From positions 1 to 22,110 of the forward strand of contig JAGWVZ010000008.1 of the NCBI GenBank assembly GCA_018970625.1: a DNA stretch of 22,110 bases, in the 5' to 3' direction. Origin of the DNA: Myxococcales bacterium (GTDB lineage Bacteria; Myxococcota; Bradymonadia; REDH01). A model generated the notes under the pieces. The model was given only the letters and a program-made list of their open reading frames with translations, made no database searches and had not been told where the DNA came from. Position numbers and translations under genes: made by a program. This document shows, piece by piece, positions 1 through 8,173 of this stretch (position 1 is its first letter; each line of letters opens with the position of its first letter).

Positions 1-1443
1 GCAAAGGCGGTGGCGGCCCGCGCTCTTGAATGGGGGATACATCCTGCAGTCGTAGTCGAGCCTACATGTGGCGTTGGAAACTTGCTTCTGGCAGCTGCTG
101 AAGAGTTTTTAGCAGCGAAAGTGATGGGCTACGAAATCAACCCTGAGTACGCCAGCTTGGCGAGAGAACGGTTGATGGGTGTGGATGCTTGCGCTCGCCT
201 TGTCGATATTACAGTAGCCGACTTCTTTGGCCTTCAATCCAATGACCTTACTCGGGGTTTCGATCGCTCCATTCTCTATATCGGCAATCCACCGTGGGTG
301 ACATCCTCTGCGATCGGTGCGCTTGGTGGTGAGAATCTACCCGTGAAGAGCAATCGTAAGGGACTCACTGGAATGGAGGCCCGCACCGGGAAAAGCAATT
401 TTGACATCTCGCAATGGATACTGGAGCGACTCTCACAAGAGCTGCGGCGTAAGAGTGGCTGGCTCGTGATGATTGTGAAAACCAGCGTCGCGAAGAAGGT
501 GTTGCATTCACTTTGGTCTGCTGATGTGCCGATCGCACGTTCAGCAATCGTTCACATCGATGCGAACGAATGGTTCGGTGTATCTGTGGCGGCGTGTGTG
601 CTCATGGTCGAGTTCGATGGAAGCGCAGGACCAAAAGAAACAGATGTATATCGTGATCTGGGTGCGGTATCTCCGTCGCATCGATTCGGTCTCGTTGCCG
701 GTCTGGTTATCGACAACCCTGACCAGGAACACCCGTGGATGAGCCTTGTGGCCATGGCAAGCAATCCCTGGCGTTCCGGCGTCAAACACGATTGTCGGGC
801 TATCATGGAATTGTCTCATGTGTCTGACGATGTATACGTTAATGGCGAGGGTACTCATGCCCGCCTCGAACCTCATTTCTTGTATCCACTCGTCCGTGCA
901 ACAGAGTTGTATAAAGGCACACTCTGGAATAGGTCACGTTTCGTGTTACTGACACAACGAAATTTGGGCGAAGACACCGCCGCCATTCGATACCAGGCGC
1001 CCTTGACGTGGGACTATCTCAATCAGTACGCGGCCCGGCTGAGGAATCGAGGAAGCTCCATCTACAAAAAGCAGCCCGAATTTGCGGTCTTCGGTGTAGG
1101 AGACTACACGTTTACGGACTGGAAGGTGGCTGTATCCGCGTTGCATAAATCACCACGTTTCAGAATTCTGCCACCCACAGCATCAGGCCCGGTCGTGGTA
1201 GATGACACATGTCTCCTTTACGCATGTCGCTCGGCTGATCATGCGCAGCTTATCTTGCAACTCCTCGAGTCCGAACTGGCCAATCAATACTTTGCTGCAC
1301 TCATGCAGGACGAGGAAAAACGTCCGTTGAAGTCATCCATGCTCACCAACCTGAGTCTGGAACGGCTAGCCGAGCAAATGGGTCTGAAAGCTGCTTTCCA
1401 TCAGGTCGCGGCTTCGGAAACGCGGCAAATCGAAATGTTTTAG
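1..1443 (+). CDS. N6-adenine DNA methyltransferase (NPPW type), 5' truncated by window
   Basis: Class I SAM-dependent DNA methyltransferase that should methylate adenine in DNA, probably the modification half of a restriction-modification system or a type IIG enzyme. Numbered from the in-frame GTG at 10, the SAM-binding motif I is EPTCGVGNLL (residues 17-26), the acidic motif II residue is E42 in GYEINPE, and the catalytic motif IV NPPW is at 93-96, followed by the family-typical KSN and TGKSNFDIS segments. The C-terminal half (about 270-440) looks like the target-recognition region of these enzymes. The frame is open to base 1, and the usual N-terminal motif X (FTP-like) is absent, so the true start lies upstream and GTG at 10 is probably internal. 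Third-position GC is low (17 of the first 40 codons end in G/C), unlike most of the window, which suggests transfer. Partner nuclease not visible; target sequence unknown. Confidence 0.88.
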   Translation, partial: AKAVAARALEWGIHPAVVVEPTCGVGNLLLAAAEEFLAAKVMGYEINPEYASLARERLMGVDACARLVDITVADFFGLQSNDLTRGFDRSILYIGNPPWVTSSAIGALGGENLPVKSNRKGLTGMEARTGKSNFDISQWILERLSQELRRKSGWLVMIVKTSVAKKVLHSLWSADVPIARSAIVHIDANEWFGVSVAACVLMVEFDGSAGPKETDVYRDLGAVSPSHRFGLVAGLVIDNPDQEHPWMSLVAMASNPWRSGVKHDCRAIMELSHVSDDVYVNGEGTHARLEPHFLYPLVRATELYKGTLWNRSRFVLLTQRNLGEDTAAIRYQAPLTWDYLNQYAARLRNRGSSIYKKQPEFAVFGVGDYTFTDWKVAVSALHKSPRFRILPPTASGPVVVDDTCLLYACRSADHAQLILQLLESELANQYFAALMQDEEKRPLKSSMLTNLSLERLAEQMGLKAAFHQVAASETRQIEMF

Positions 1444-1457
1444 GCCAGAGTTCCACC

Positions 1458-2096
1458 ATGCGCATCGTCTGTATCAGCGACACTCACGGACTGCACGACG
1501 CCATCGACGTACCGCCGTGCGACCTGCTGCTGCACTCCGGCGACATGTCCCGCAACGGCTCGGCTCGTCAAATCACCGAATTCTGCCAATGGTTCGCGGT
1601 GCAACCCGCGAAATACCGCGTGCTCATCGCCGGAAACCACGATTTTCTGTTTCAGAAAAACGCCGCTCGTGCTGCCGAAATCCTCGCCGAATTTCCAATC
1701 ATTTATCTGCAGGATTCCGGCACCTTTATTGACGATATTCACATCTGGGGCTCACCGTGGCAACCGTGGTTCTTCGACTGGGCATTCAATTTGCGCACCC
1801 AGGCCGAGCTGTCAGCCGTGTGGGGGAAAATACCCGAATCCACGAATATTCTGCTTACACACGGCCCGCCCTACGGCATCATGGACCGGGTGGTGGATGG
1901 TCGTCGCGTCGGGTGTAAGGCATTGCTGGAACGCTACCAGACGCTGCCGAACCTTCGCCTGCATACGTTTGGCCATATTCATGAGGGCTACGGTAGCAGG
2001 CAACAGGACGCACTGCGGTTCGTGAACGCCGCAAGCGTCGATGTTCACTATCGGCCTGTGAACGCGCCCGTGGTGGTGGAGTGGCCCGAGGGGTGA
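1458..2096 (+). CDS. Metallophosphoesterase (calcineurin-like, MPPED/UPF0046 type)
   Basis: Small cytoplasmic dinuclear-metal phosphoesterase of 212 residues. The family signature is complete and in order: SDTHG (D8, H10), SGD (D29), GNHD (N60, H61), LTHGPP (H135) and GHIH (H173, H175), which together ligate the two metals. Length and the LTHGPPYGIMD block resemble the MPPED1/2-like group of short phosphodiesterases; the natural substrate is not predictable. It starts 14 bases after the methyltransferase stop with only a weak AGAG upstream, so it may be read through from that gene, but nothing links the two functionally. Start chosen at the ATG directly before the first beta strand (MRIVCISDTHG). 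Confidence 0.9.
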   Translation: MRIVCISDTHGLHDAIDVPPCDLLLHSGDMSRNGSARQITEFCQWFAVQPAKYRVLIAGNHDFLFQKNAARAAEILAEFPIIYLQDSGTFIDDIHIWGSPWQPWFFDWAFNLRTQAELSAVWGKIPESTNILLTHGPPYGIMDRVVDGRRVGCKALLERYQTLPNLRLHTFGHIHEGYGSRQQDALRFVNAASVDVHYRPVNAPVVVEWPEG

Positions 2097-2160
2097 AGGT
2101 AAGAAAATCTGCGCGCGGTGTTGGCGGGTTAGTGGCTGGTTTCTCGCGCCGCGCAGGGCT

Positions 2161-2418
2161 TCAATCCTGCACGCCCGACGTACACCGCCCGGAACGGCAG
2201 CTGCCACCGGGGCACTCCGAATCGGAGTAGCACTGGCCACCCGCAGTCGTGCAACGCCCTGAACGACAGGCGCCACCACCGCACTCCGAGTCGGAGTAAC
2301 AGTTGCCGTCGGCCCATGCCTGCTCCACCATCGTGGCGTTGGGCGTCGCAAGGCTGAATCCGATCGTGGCGACCAGCAGAGCGGCCATGGCAAGCGGGTT
2401 CTTCATTCGGTTCCACAT
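2161..2418 (-). CDS. Small secreted Cys-rich protein with two tandem CYSDSEC modules
   Basis: Not a named family that I recognise. An 85-residue precursor: N-terminal signal peptide (about 1-36, probable cleavage after AWA before DGNC), then two near-identical modules, each with four cysteines (C40, C46, C51, C56 and C63, C69, C74, C79) in the pattern CYSDSEC-x-GG-x-CRSGRC. The spacing is identical in the two copies, so this is a 23-residue (69-base) duplication, presumably folding as two small disulfide knots outside the cytoplasm. Similar C..(D)SDC..G..C..G.C modules are common in myxobacterial surface proteins. The ATG at 2418 is preceded by GGAG seven bases upstream; an in-frame ATG at 2406 is an alternative. 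It lies 26 bases downstream of the amidase and is probably cotranscribed. Confidence 0.75.
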   Translation of the reverse strand: MWNRMKNPLAMAALLVATIGFSLATPNATMVEQAWADGNCYSDSECGGGACRSGRCTTAGGQCYSDSECPGGSCRSGRCTSGVQD

Positions 2419-2444
2419 GGCGGGGCTCCGTTTGGCGGCGAGGG

Positions 2445-4109
2445 TCAGGACAGCGGTGAGAAGAACGCCGACGGCGCCGGTTGGTCCGAAATTCCAGCTC
2501 GCTCGGCATGCGCCATGACCGCGAAGACGGAGGCTTCGTCCCAGGCATCGCCCATGAACTGCATGCCGACGGGCAGGCCGTTGAGCTGTCCGACCGGGAC
2601 CGAACCTGCCGGAAGCCCGGTCAGGTTGGCGAGGAAGGCAAAGCGGGTCATTTCGCCGATGGCGTGGTCGTCGAGGATGGCGACTCGGTTTTCTTCGGGT
2701 TTGTAGGCAGGTGCGACCAGGTTCATGGTGGGCAGCGCCAGCACGTCGACCTGCGCCATGGCGCGCGCGAGCCCACGACGAATGCCGCCGCGGGTGCGTT
2801 GCGCGATCATGAAGTCGCGGGCCGAGATTTGTTCCAGAATCTGCATCATGAACCGAAGGTCTTCGCCAGAGACGTCGGCGCGGTGGTCCATGACGTCGGT
2901 GAGACAGCCCATGGTTTCCACGCCGATCATGACGACGCCCAGCGACGGTGCATATTCAGCCAGGTCGATGTCGAGCTCGATTAATTGTGCGCCGTCGGCT
3001 TCGAGCCGGCGCAGCGCGTCCATGCAGAGGGCGGCGATGGCGGGGTCGGCCTGCGCCCAGCCTTTGCGCCAGATGCCGATGCGGCAGCCTTTCACACCGC
3101 GGCCGAGTGCGGCGCGCCAGGTGGTGGCGGGCGATTCGTCGGCCGGGGCGAACCAGGTGACGGGGTCGTTGTCGTCGCGGCCCACGCCGGTGGCTAGCAA
3201 CAATTCCACGAGGTCGTGGGTGGATTGCGCCATGGGGCCGTTGTGCCCGACCGTGCTGTGGCGCCAGATATCGCCTTCGCGGCTCAGGCGCTGATAGGTG
3301 GGCTTGATGCCAAAGATGCCATTTACGGCCGACGGAATGCGAATGGAGCCGCCGCCGTCTGAGCCAATGCCGGCCGACGCATAGCCCAGGGCGAGCGCGA
3401 CGCCGGTGCCGGTGGACGAGCCGCCGGCGGCGAAGTTCCGGTTGTACGGGTTGTGGGGCATGTCCCAGTTCGGATTGTATCCGGTGGGTTGCATGCCCCA
3501 TTCGGTGGTGTGGGTTTTGCCGTAGACGATGCCGCCGGCCTTGCGCATGCGCTGCACCACCTCGCTGTCGATGGTTGCCGGGTCGGCCAGCCATCCGCTG
3601 CCGCCCCACGTGGGCAGACCGATGATGTTGTGGTGGTCCTTGATAACGAGTGGCACGCCGTCGAGCGGTCCCAGCGCTGCGCCTGCCTGGTAGCGGGCCG
3701 TGGACTCGGCGGCGTCGTGTTCGGCGCGCATCCAGTCGAAGCTGACGAACGGCGAGAAGAGGCTCTCGCCCCAGCTGGAGCGCGTGACCTGTTGCCGAAT
3801 GGAATCAAGCACTTGCGTCGGTGTGAGACCGCCGCCCTGAAAAGCCGCGACGAGCTCGCGCGACGACCAGCGGTGGCCGCGCGCCGTCGGCGCCGGCAGC
3901 TGTGCATCGTGCCACGCGCGGGGTTTTGCGCCGGCGATGGGCAGCGGTATTTCGTCGAAGTGTTCGCGTACTTCGATGGGCAGCGAACGAAGCTCGTCGA
4001 TGGCGTAGGTGCGCCAGGCCTGCGCCTTGACGGCGCGGTTGAGTGGCCAGGCAGAGGTGGCAGCACGAAGCCGCGCCAGGGTGTTTCCGGTTAACCGCGG
4101 TGATTTCAT
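2445..4109 (-). CDS. Amidase signature family hydrolase
   Basis: Amide hydrolase of the amidase-signature superfamily (the GatA/FAAH fold), 554 residues from the ATG at 4109. The Ser-cisSer-Lys triad is intact: K157 in VIKDHHN, S231 in GGSSTGTG and S255 in GGGSIRIPS, with the 24-residue serine spacing seen in FAAH. The glycine/serine-rich signature block (229-265) and the following FGIKPTYQRLSR segment are typical. An N-terminal extension of about 100 residues without signal peptide precedes the core, so it acts in the cytoplasm. The substrate cannot be read from sequence; it is not likely GatA because no gatB/gatC is adjacent. GAGG six bases upstream supports ATG 4109 over the GTG at 4115. 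It sits 20 bases after the dehydrogenase gene. Confidence 0.9.
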   Translation of the reverse strand: MKSPRLTGNTLARLRAATSAWPLNRAVKAQAWRTYAIDELRSLPIEVREHFDEIPLPIAGAKPRAWHDAQLPAPTARGHRWSSRELVAAFQGGGLTPTQVLDSIRQQVTRSSWGESLFSPFVSFDWMRAEHDAAESTARYQAGAALGPLDGVPLVIKDHHNIIGLPTWGGSGWLADPATIDSEVVQRMRKAGGIVYGKTHTTEWGMQPTGYNPNWDMPHNPYNRNFAAGGSSTGTGVALALGYASAGIGSDGGGSIRIPSAVNGIFGIKPTYQRLSREGDIWRHSTVGHNGPMAQSTHDLVELLLATGVGRDDNDPVTWFAPADESPATTWRAALGRGVKGCRIGIWRKGWAQADPAIAALCMDALRRLEADGAQLIELDIDLAEYAPSLGVVMIGVETMGCLTDVMDHRADVSGEDLRFMMQILEQISARDFMIAQRTRGGIRRGLARAMAQVDVLALPTMNLVAPAYKPEENRVAILDDHAIGEMTRFAFLANLTGLPAGSVPVGQLNGLPVGMQFMGDAWDEASVFAVMAHAERAGISDQPAPSAFFSPLS

Positions 4110-4129
4110 GCGCACCCTCGGGGCACTTT

Positions 4130-4948
4130 TCAGACGAAGAAGTCGGGGAAGAGCTCGCCGCCGGGGACGACGGAGTAGTGGCTCAGGTCGGTGATGCCGG
4201 CGCTGGCGAGCACGTTGTCGTCAATGAAGAAGTTGCCGGTGTTGGTCTTGCCGTCGCTGGTGAGGATGATGTGCGCGGCGTCGCCCATGATGTCCGGGGT
4301 GCGGCTCTTGGACATGAGCTCGTCGCCGCCGAGCAGGTTTTTGACGGCTGCGGTGGCGATGGTGGTGCGGGGCCAGAGGGCGTTCACGCCGACCTTGCCG
4401 CGGAACTCACCGGCCATGCCGAGCACACACATGCTCATGCCAAACTTGGCCATGGTGTAGGCGACGTGACCCGAGAACCAGCGCTCTTCCATGTTGAGCG
4501 GGGGCGACAGATTCAGGATGTGGGGGTTTTCGGCCTTGAGCAGGTGGGGCAGGCAGGCCTGCGACACCAGGTAGGTGCCGCGCGCGTTGATCTGATGCAT
4601 CAGGTCGTAGCGCTTCATGGGGGTTTCAAGGGTGCCGGCGAGGAAGATGGCGCTGGCGTTGTTCACACAGATGTCGATGCCGCCGAAGGTCTCGACGGTC
4701 TTTGCGACGGCGGCCTGCACCTGCTCTTCGGAGCGGATATCGACCTGAAGCGGGAGCGCTTTCCCTCCTGCAGCTTCGACTTCCGCAGCGGCCGAGTAGA
4801 TGGTGCCGGGGAGCCGTGGATCAGGCTCCGCGGTTTTGGCGACAATCACGATGTTGGCACCGTCTTTTGCGGCTCGCAGGGCGATCGCAAGACCAATTCC
4901 CCGGCTGGCGCCGGTAATGAAGAGGGTTTTACCGCGAAGTGATGACAT
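4130..4948 (-). CDS. Short-chain dehydrogenase/reductase, HSDL2-like
   Basis: NAD(P)-dependent oxidoreductase with Rossmann fold, 272 residues. Cofactor motif TGASRGIG (T12-G19), NNAS at 96-99, active-site N121, S148, Y164 and K168 (YTMAK) are all present. The segments LNLSPPLNMEERWF and YTMAKFGMSMCVLGMA are hallmarks of the hydroxysteroid-dehydrogenase-like-2 (HSDL2) subgroup, here without the C-terminal SCP2 sterol-carrier domain that eukaryotic HSDL2 carries. Substrate unknown; fatty-acyl or steroid-like compounds are possible by family. The start at ATG 4948 places the fold directly at MSSLRGKTLFITGA; a GTG at 5002 would add 18 residues of non-family sequence. Upstream gene of the probable dehydrogenase-amidase-Cys-rich protein run. 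Confidence 0.88.
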   Translation of the reverse strand: MSSLRGKTLFITGASRGIGLAIALRAAKDGANIVIVAKTAEPDPRLPGTIYSAAAEVEAAGGKALPLQVDIRSEEQVQAAVAKTVETFGGIDICVNNASAIFLAGTLETPMKRYDLMHQINARGTYLVSQACLPHLLKAENPHILNLSPPLNMEERWFSGHVAYTMAKFGMSMCVLGMAGEFRGKVGVNALWPRTTIATAAVKNLLGGDELMSKSRTPDIMGDAAHIILTSDGKTNTGNFFIDDNVLASAGITDLSHYSVVPGGELFPDFFV

Positions 4949-5119
4949 GCTGGTCTCTGGCAGGGCGGGCGCCTGGCCCGTATGTGGTGAGTGACCGTTC
5001 ACATCTGCGCCTGTGACCGGGATCCGTCAAGCGGCGGTGTCGCAGTTCTGCGTGGCCGATGTGCGGTTCCCCGGGGATTGGCGTACGAAGGGGGTGCGAC
5101 CCGATACGCTGGCGGCGGG

Positions 5120-6238
5120 TTAGCAGCCGAGCGCGTTGGCGAGCGAGGTGCCGAGGGTGCGCAGCAGCTCGGGTTCTTCGACCTTGTCAACGAAGCGTCG
5201 GGGCAGTTTTTTGAAGCCGTAGGCTGCGCCGAGCACACTGCCGACGATGGCGCCGTTGGTGTCGGTGTCGCCGCCGCCGTTCACGGCAGCGATGACGCCG
5301 TCCTCGAACTCCCAGGGTCGGCCCAGCAGCAGCGCGATGCAGTAGGGGATGGAGTGGCAGGCGTAGTGGTCGGCACCGTTACAGAACTCGGCGAGCTCTT
5401 CGGATTCGACGTCGAGGGCGTCGTGCAGCTCGCTGAGGTGCTGCGACATGGGGTCATCGGAGACGCCGATGCGGGCGGCGAGCTGTGCTTCGGCCCACTC
5501 TGCCTCGGCGATGATCTCCTGATAGCGCTCCTGTGCGGGGTCCCACTTGCGCTGCGAGGCGAGGGCGTCGCGGGTGAGCAGGGCGATCAGATAGGCGCCC
5601 ACAACGGCACGAGGGTCGTGGTGGGTCATGATGCCGACGTTCAGGCAGTGACGCAGCAGGTCTTCGCGCGACTCGCCGCGCAGGAACGACCAGGCTGCGA
5701 CCGGGCCAATCTTCATGGCGACCGCGTTGTCGGCACCGCCGAGCTTGCCGGCGCGGGTGCGCTCGGTTCCCTGCGCCAGACGGCGGCAGGACTGCTTGGT
5801 GGTCGAGTCCCAGCCCCGGAGCTCCAGCGTCTCGAAAGCAGAGACATGGGCGCGTGCAATGGCGTCGTAGTCCAGATTGCCGTGCTGCTCGATGAGGCTG
5901 CGGGCAATCGCCATGGTCAGCTGCGTGTCGTCAGTCCAGCAGCCGGGCCGAAGCTTGCGCAGCGTACGCAGCACATGCGCCTGCGGCGCCAGAAAGTCCC
6001 GGATACCACCCAGCCGGTGGATCGCTTTCATGGTCTGGTCAATGTCCAGACCTTCTACGGGCATGCCTAGTGCGTCGCCGATGGCTGTACCCAGCAACAT
6101 GCCTGTCAGACGGTCTGCACCCTTAAACGTGCTACGCCGCGCAGCGGAAGCCGCGCCTGCCACGTCGTCCTGCAGATCCCGGCAGGAAGACATGGTGTCA
6201 TCTAGCCCGACACTTCCCATAGGTCGATTCAGCTTCAT
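5120..6238 (-). CDS. ADP-ribosylglycohydrolase family protein (DraG/ARH type)
   Basis: Mg-dependent hydrolase of the DraG/ARH superfamily, which removes ADP-ribose from proteins or related ligands. 372 residues. Metal-binding sites are intact: GTAIGDALG (50-58), WTDDTQLT (TDD at 102-104) and GGDTDTNGAIVG (D324, D326, T327), ending with the usual helical tail. The first 40 residues (Ser/Asp/Ala-rich) precede the fold. ATG 6238 is chosen because AGGAG lies five bases upstream on the coding strand; the longer ATG at 6265 lacks such a site. No ADP-ribosyltransferase (DraT-like) or macrodomain gene is beside it, so the target is unknown. It is separated from the dehydrogenase downstream by about 170 bases and is probably a single unit. 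Confidence 0.9.
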   Translation of the reverse strand: MKLNRPMGSVGLDDTMSSCRDLQDDVAGAASAARRSTFKGADRLTGMLLGTAIGDALGMPVEGLDIDQTMKAIHRLGGIRDFLAPQAHVLRTLRKLRPGCWTDDTQLTMAIARSLIEQHGNLDYDAIARAHVSAFETLELRGWDSTTKQSCRRLAQGTERTRAGKLGGADNAVAMKIGPVAAWSFLRGESREDLLRHCLNVGIMTHHDPRAVVGAYLIALLTRDALASQRKWDPAQERYQEIIAEAEWAEAQLAARIGVSDDPMSQHLSELHDALDVESEELAEFCNGADHYACHSIPYCIALLLGRPWEFEDGVIAAVNGGGDTDTNGAIVGSVLGAAYGFKKLPRRFVDKVEEPELLRTLGTSLANALGC

Positions 6239-6373
6239 GACCTCTCCTGCGTGCCGTGTAAACATAACCCGCCGTGTGCTAACCAGAAGCCTTGCACGGA
6301 CCGACCGCGCCGCCGCTGGATTAGGGGGTGAATCACTTCAACAAGTGCGCCGTGTAGCAAATACCCGGCGCGC

Positions 6374-6434
6374 GTGTCACCCTGAAAGTGCGACTTTTTG
6401 CCGCTGAACACGATTCAGTGACACTTTTGGTCAC
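6374..6434. other. Imperfect hairpin cluster between two minus-strand genes
   Basis: GTGTCAC (6374-6380), CC, TGAA (6383-6386) pairs with TTCA (6414-6417) plus GTGACAC (6418-6424), an 11-bp stem with a two-base bulge. The right arm can also fold as GTGAC/GTCAC (6418-6422 with 6430-6434), so the two structures are mutually exclusive. It lies 69 bases after the FAD-protein stop and upstream of the ADP-ribosylglycohydrolase. It could be a terminator or leader structure; no clear U-tract follows. Confidence 0.4.
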
Positions 6435-6502
6435 CCGCCTCGGGCCTTCGCTTGCGTCCGCTGTGGTGAGCTCCTGACCGGCCTCATGTGTAAACCAGAC
6501 CC

Positions 6503-8173
6503 CTATGGATTTGACGCGGCGCGTAAACCATCCAGTACCGCGTTCGCTACCCGAAGCCCGTCAATCGCCGCGCTCACGATACCGCCGCTGTACCCGGCTC
6601 CCTCGCCCGCGGGGTATAGCCCTGCATGCGAAAGACTCTCACAGGTGGTGCGGTCCCGCTCGATGGTCACGGGTGCGCTCGTCCGTGTCTCGACGCCGAT
6701 CAGCACCGCTTCTTCGCTCAGGTAACCCTTCATGCGACCCTCAAACGTCTGCAACGCCTGATGCAGCACCGACGTCAGGTTCGCCGGGTAACACGCGTTC
6801 AAATCGGCAGACTGCACACCCCGCTTGTAGGTCGTGCGCCGAAGGTCGGTTGTTGTACGCCCTGCAAGGTAGTCCACCGCGCGTTGCGCGGGCGCCACAA
6901 ACGCTCCGCCGCCCAGCTCCCATGCGATGCCCTCGGCCCGCTGTTGAAACGTGACGCCGGCCAGCAGACGGTCCACCGGGTCATCGCTGCGTGCGAATGC
7001 TGCAAAATCGGACGGCTCGACCGTCACCACCATGGCGCTGTTCGCGTAACGCCCCGACCGCGCGGCATGACTCATGCCGTTTACGCAGACCTCGCCCTCG
7101 TGCGTCGGCGTCGGAACCACACTTCCGCCCGGGCACATGCAGAACGAATACACGCCGCGGCGAATCGGGCCATCCTGCAGGTTCGTCGTGATCTCGTAGT
7201 ACGCCGCCGGAAGGTCTTCGTGGTCGGCCCACCGATGGTATTGAATGTCGTCAATCAGGCGCTGCGGGTGCTCAATGCGAAAACCGACCGCGAACGCCTT
7301 CGGCTTCATCGACACACCCTGCCGCGCCAGCACCTCGTACAGGTCGCGGGCCGAGTGACCCGGCGCGGCGATGACATGGGTCGCGTCAATGACCTCGCCG
7401 TCGCGAAGTTGTACCCCGGTAACCCGGCCGCTGTCGTCGCAACGAAGCGACTGCACGGCGGTGTCGAAGCGCAGCTCGCACCCCATGTTGCGCAGCGCCG
7501 CGCGAAACGCCTTCAGCAGCGCCACCAGACGGTCGGTGCCCAGATGCGGTCGGCCATCCACCAGAATGCGCTCGGGCGCGCCCAGCCCGACCAGGTCTTC
7601 CAACACCTCGCGCACCAGTGGACCGCCCACCCGCGTGTACAGCTTGCCGTCGCTCCAGGTCCCTGCGCCCCCTTCACCAAAGCACAGGTTCGAGTCCGGC
7701 GTGATCTCGCCGCGGCCCATCAGCCGGGCGACGTCCTTTGCCCGCTCTTCCACCGGCTTGCCGCGATCAATCACGACCGGCCGCAGTCCGGCCTCGGCCA
7801 GCTGCAGCGCCGCGAAAAGGCCACACGGACCCATGCCAATCACGACGGGCCGCGCAGCGTCGGGGTTCACCTTTCGCCGCGGTTTGACCCACGGCGCCGG
7901 CGCCAGCTCCACCTTCCCGGGTTGCACCTGCGGCCGCACCCGCTCGGGCGCCTCAATCTCCACGATGTGTTCAAAGCGTGGCGCCCTTTTGCCGCGCGCG
8001 TCGATCGACCTTTTCACCAGCTGCACCTGCAGCGCGTCGGCTGCGCGCACGCCAAGCTGTCGACACGCACGCTCAAAAACCACGGACTCAGGCTCGCCCA
8101 GCTCACGCACAATACCAGACACCCGCCAACGTCGCGATGCCACCGATGCCCCCTGAACGGCGTCCCCACTCAT
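6503..8173 (-). CDS. FAD-dependent dehydrogenase of the COG2509 family
   Basis: Uncharacterised flavoprotein of the COG2509 group (NAD(FAD)-utilising dehydrogenases), 556 residues. An N-terminal domain (1-105) precedes the Rossmann FAD-binding motif VVIGMGPCGLFAA (G113, G115, G118). Family blocks follow: PDSNLCFGEGGAGTWSDGKL, FCMCPGG and VCVNGMS in the middle, and the C-terminal FAD-contact block PAGEGAGYSGGIVSAA (521-536). These blocks are strongly conserved but the reaction is not established; a cytoplasmic redox role is all that can be said. Its ATG overlaps the stop of the upstream lipoprotein gene as ATGA, implying translational coupling, and it has no good Shine-Dalgarno of its own. Confidence 0.9.
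   Translation of the reverse strand: MSGDAVQGASVASRRWRVSGIVRELGEPESVVFERACRQLGVRAADALQVQLVKRSIDARGKRAPRFEHIVEIEAPERVRPQVQPGKVELAPAPWVKPRRKVNPDAARPVVIGMGPCGLFAALQLAEAGLRPVVIDRGKPVEERAKDVARLMGRGEITPDSNLCFGEGGAGTWSDGKLYTRVGGPLVREVLEDLVGLGAPERILVDGRPHLGTDRLVALLKAFRAALRNMGCELRFDTAVQSLRCDDSGRVTGVQLRDGEVIDATHVIAAPGHSARDLYEVLARQGVSMKPKAFAVGFRIEHPQRLIDDIQYHRWADHEDLPAAYYEITTNLQDGPIRRGVYSFCMCPGGSVVPTPTHEGEVCVNGMSHAARSGRYANSAMVVTVEPSDFAAFARSDDPVDRLLAGVTFQQRAEGIAWELGGGAFVAPAQRAVDYLAGRTTTDLRRTTYKRGVQSADLNACYPANLTSVLHQALQTFEGRMKGYLSEEAVLIGVETRTSAPVTIERDRTTCESLSHAGLYPAGEGAGYSGGIVSAAIDGLRVANAVLDGLRAASNP

Noticed and set aside
2109..2156. CTGCGCG/CGCGCAG inverted repeat between convergent genes
   Set aside because: Only 7 bp with a 34-base loop and no U-tract; too weak to call a terminator.
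4991..6070. Plus-strand 359-codon frame
   Set aside because: Shadow of the ADP-ribosylglycohydrolase gene; Gly/Val/Ala-rich product typical of antisense GC-rich sequence.
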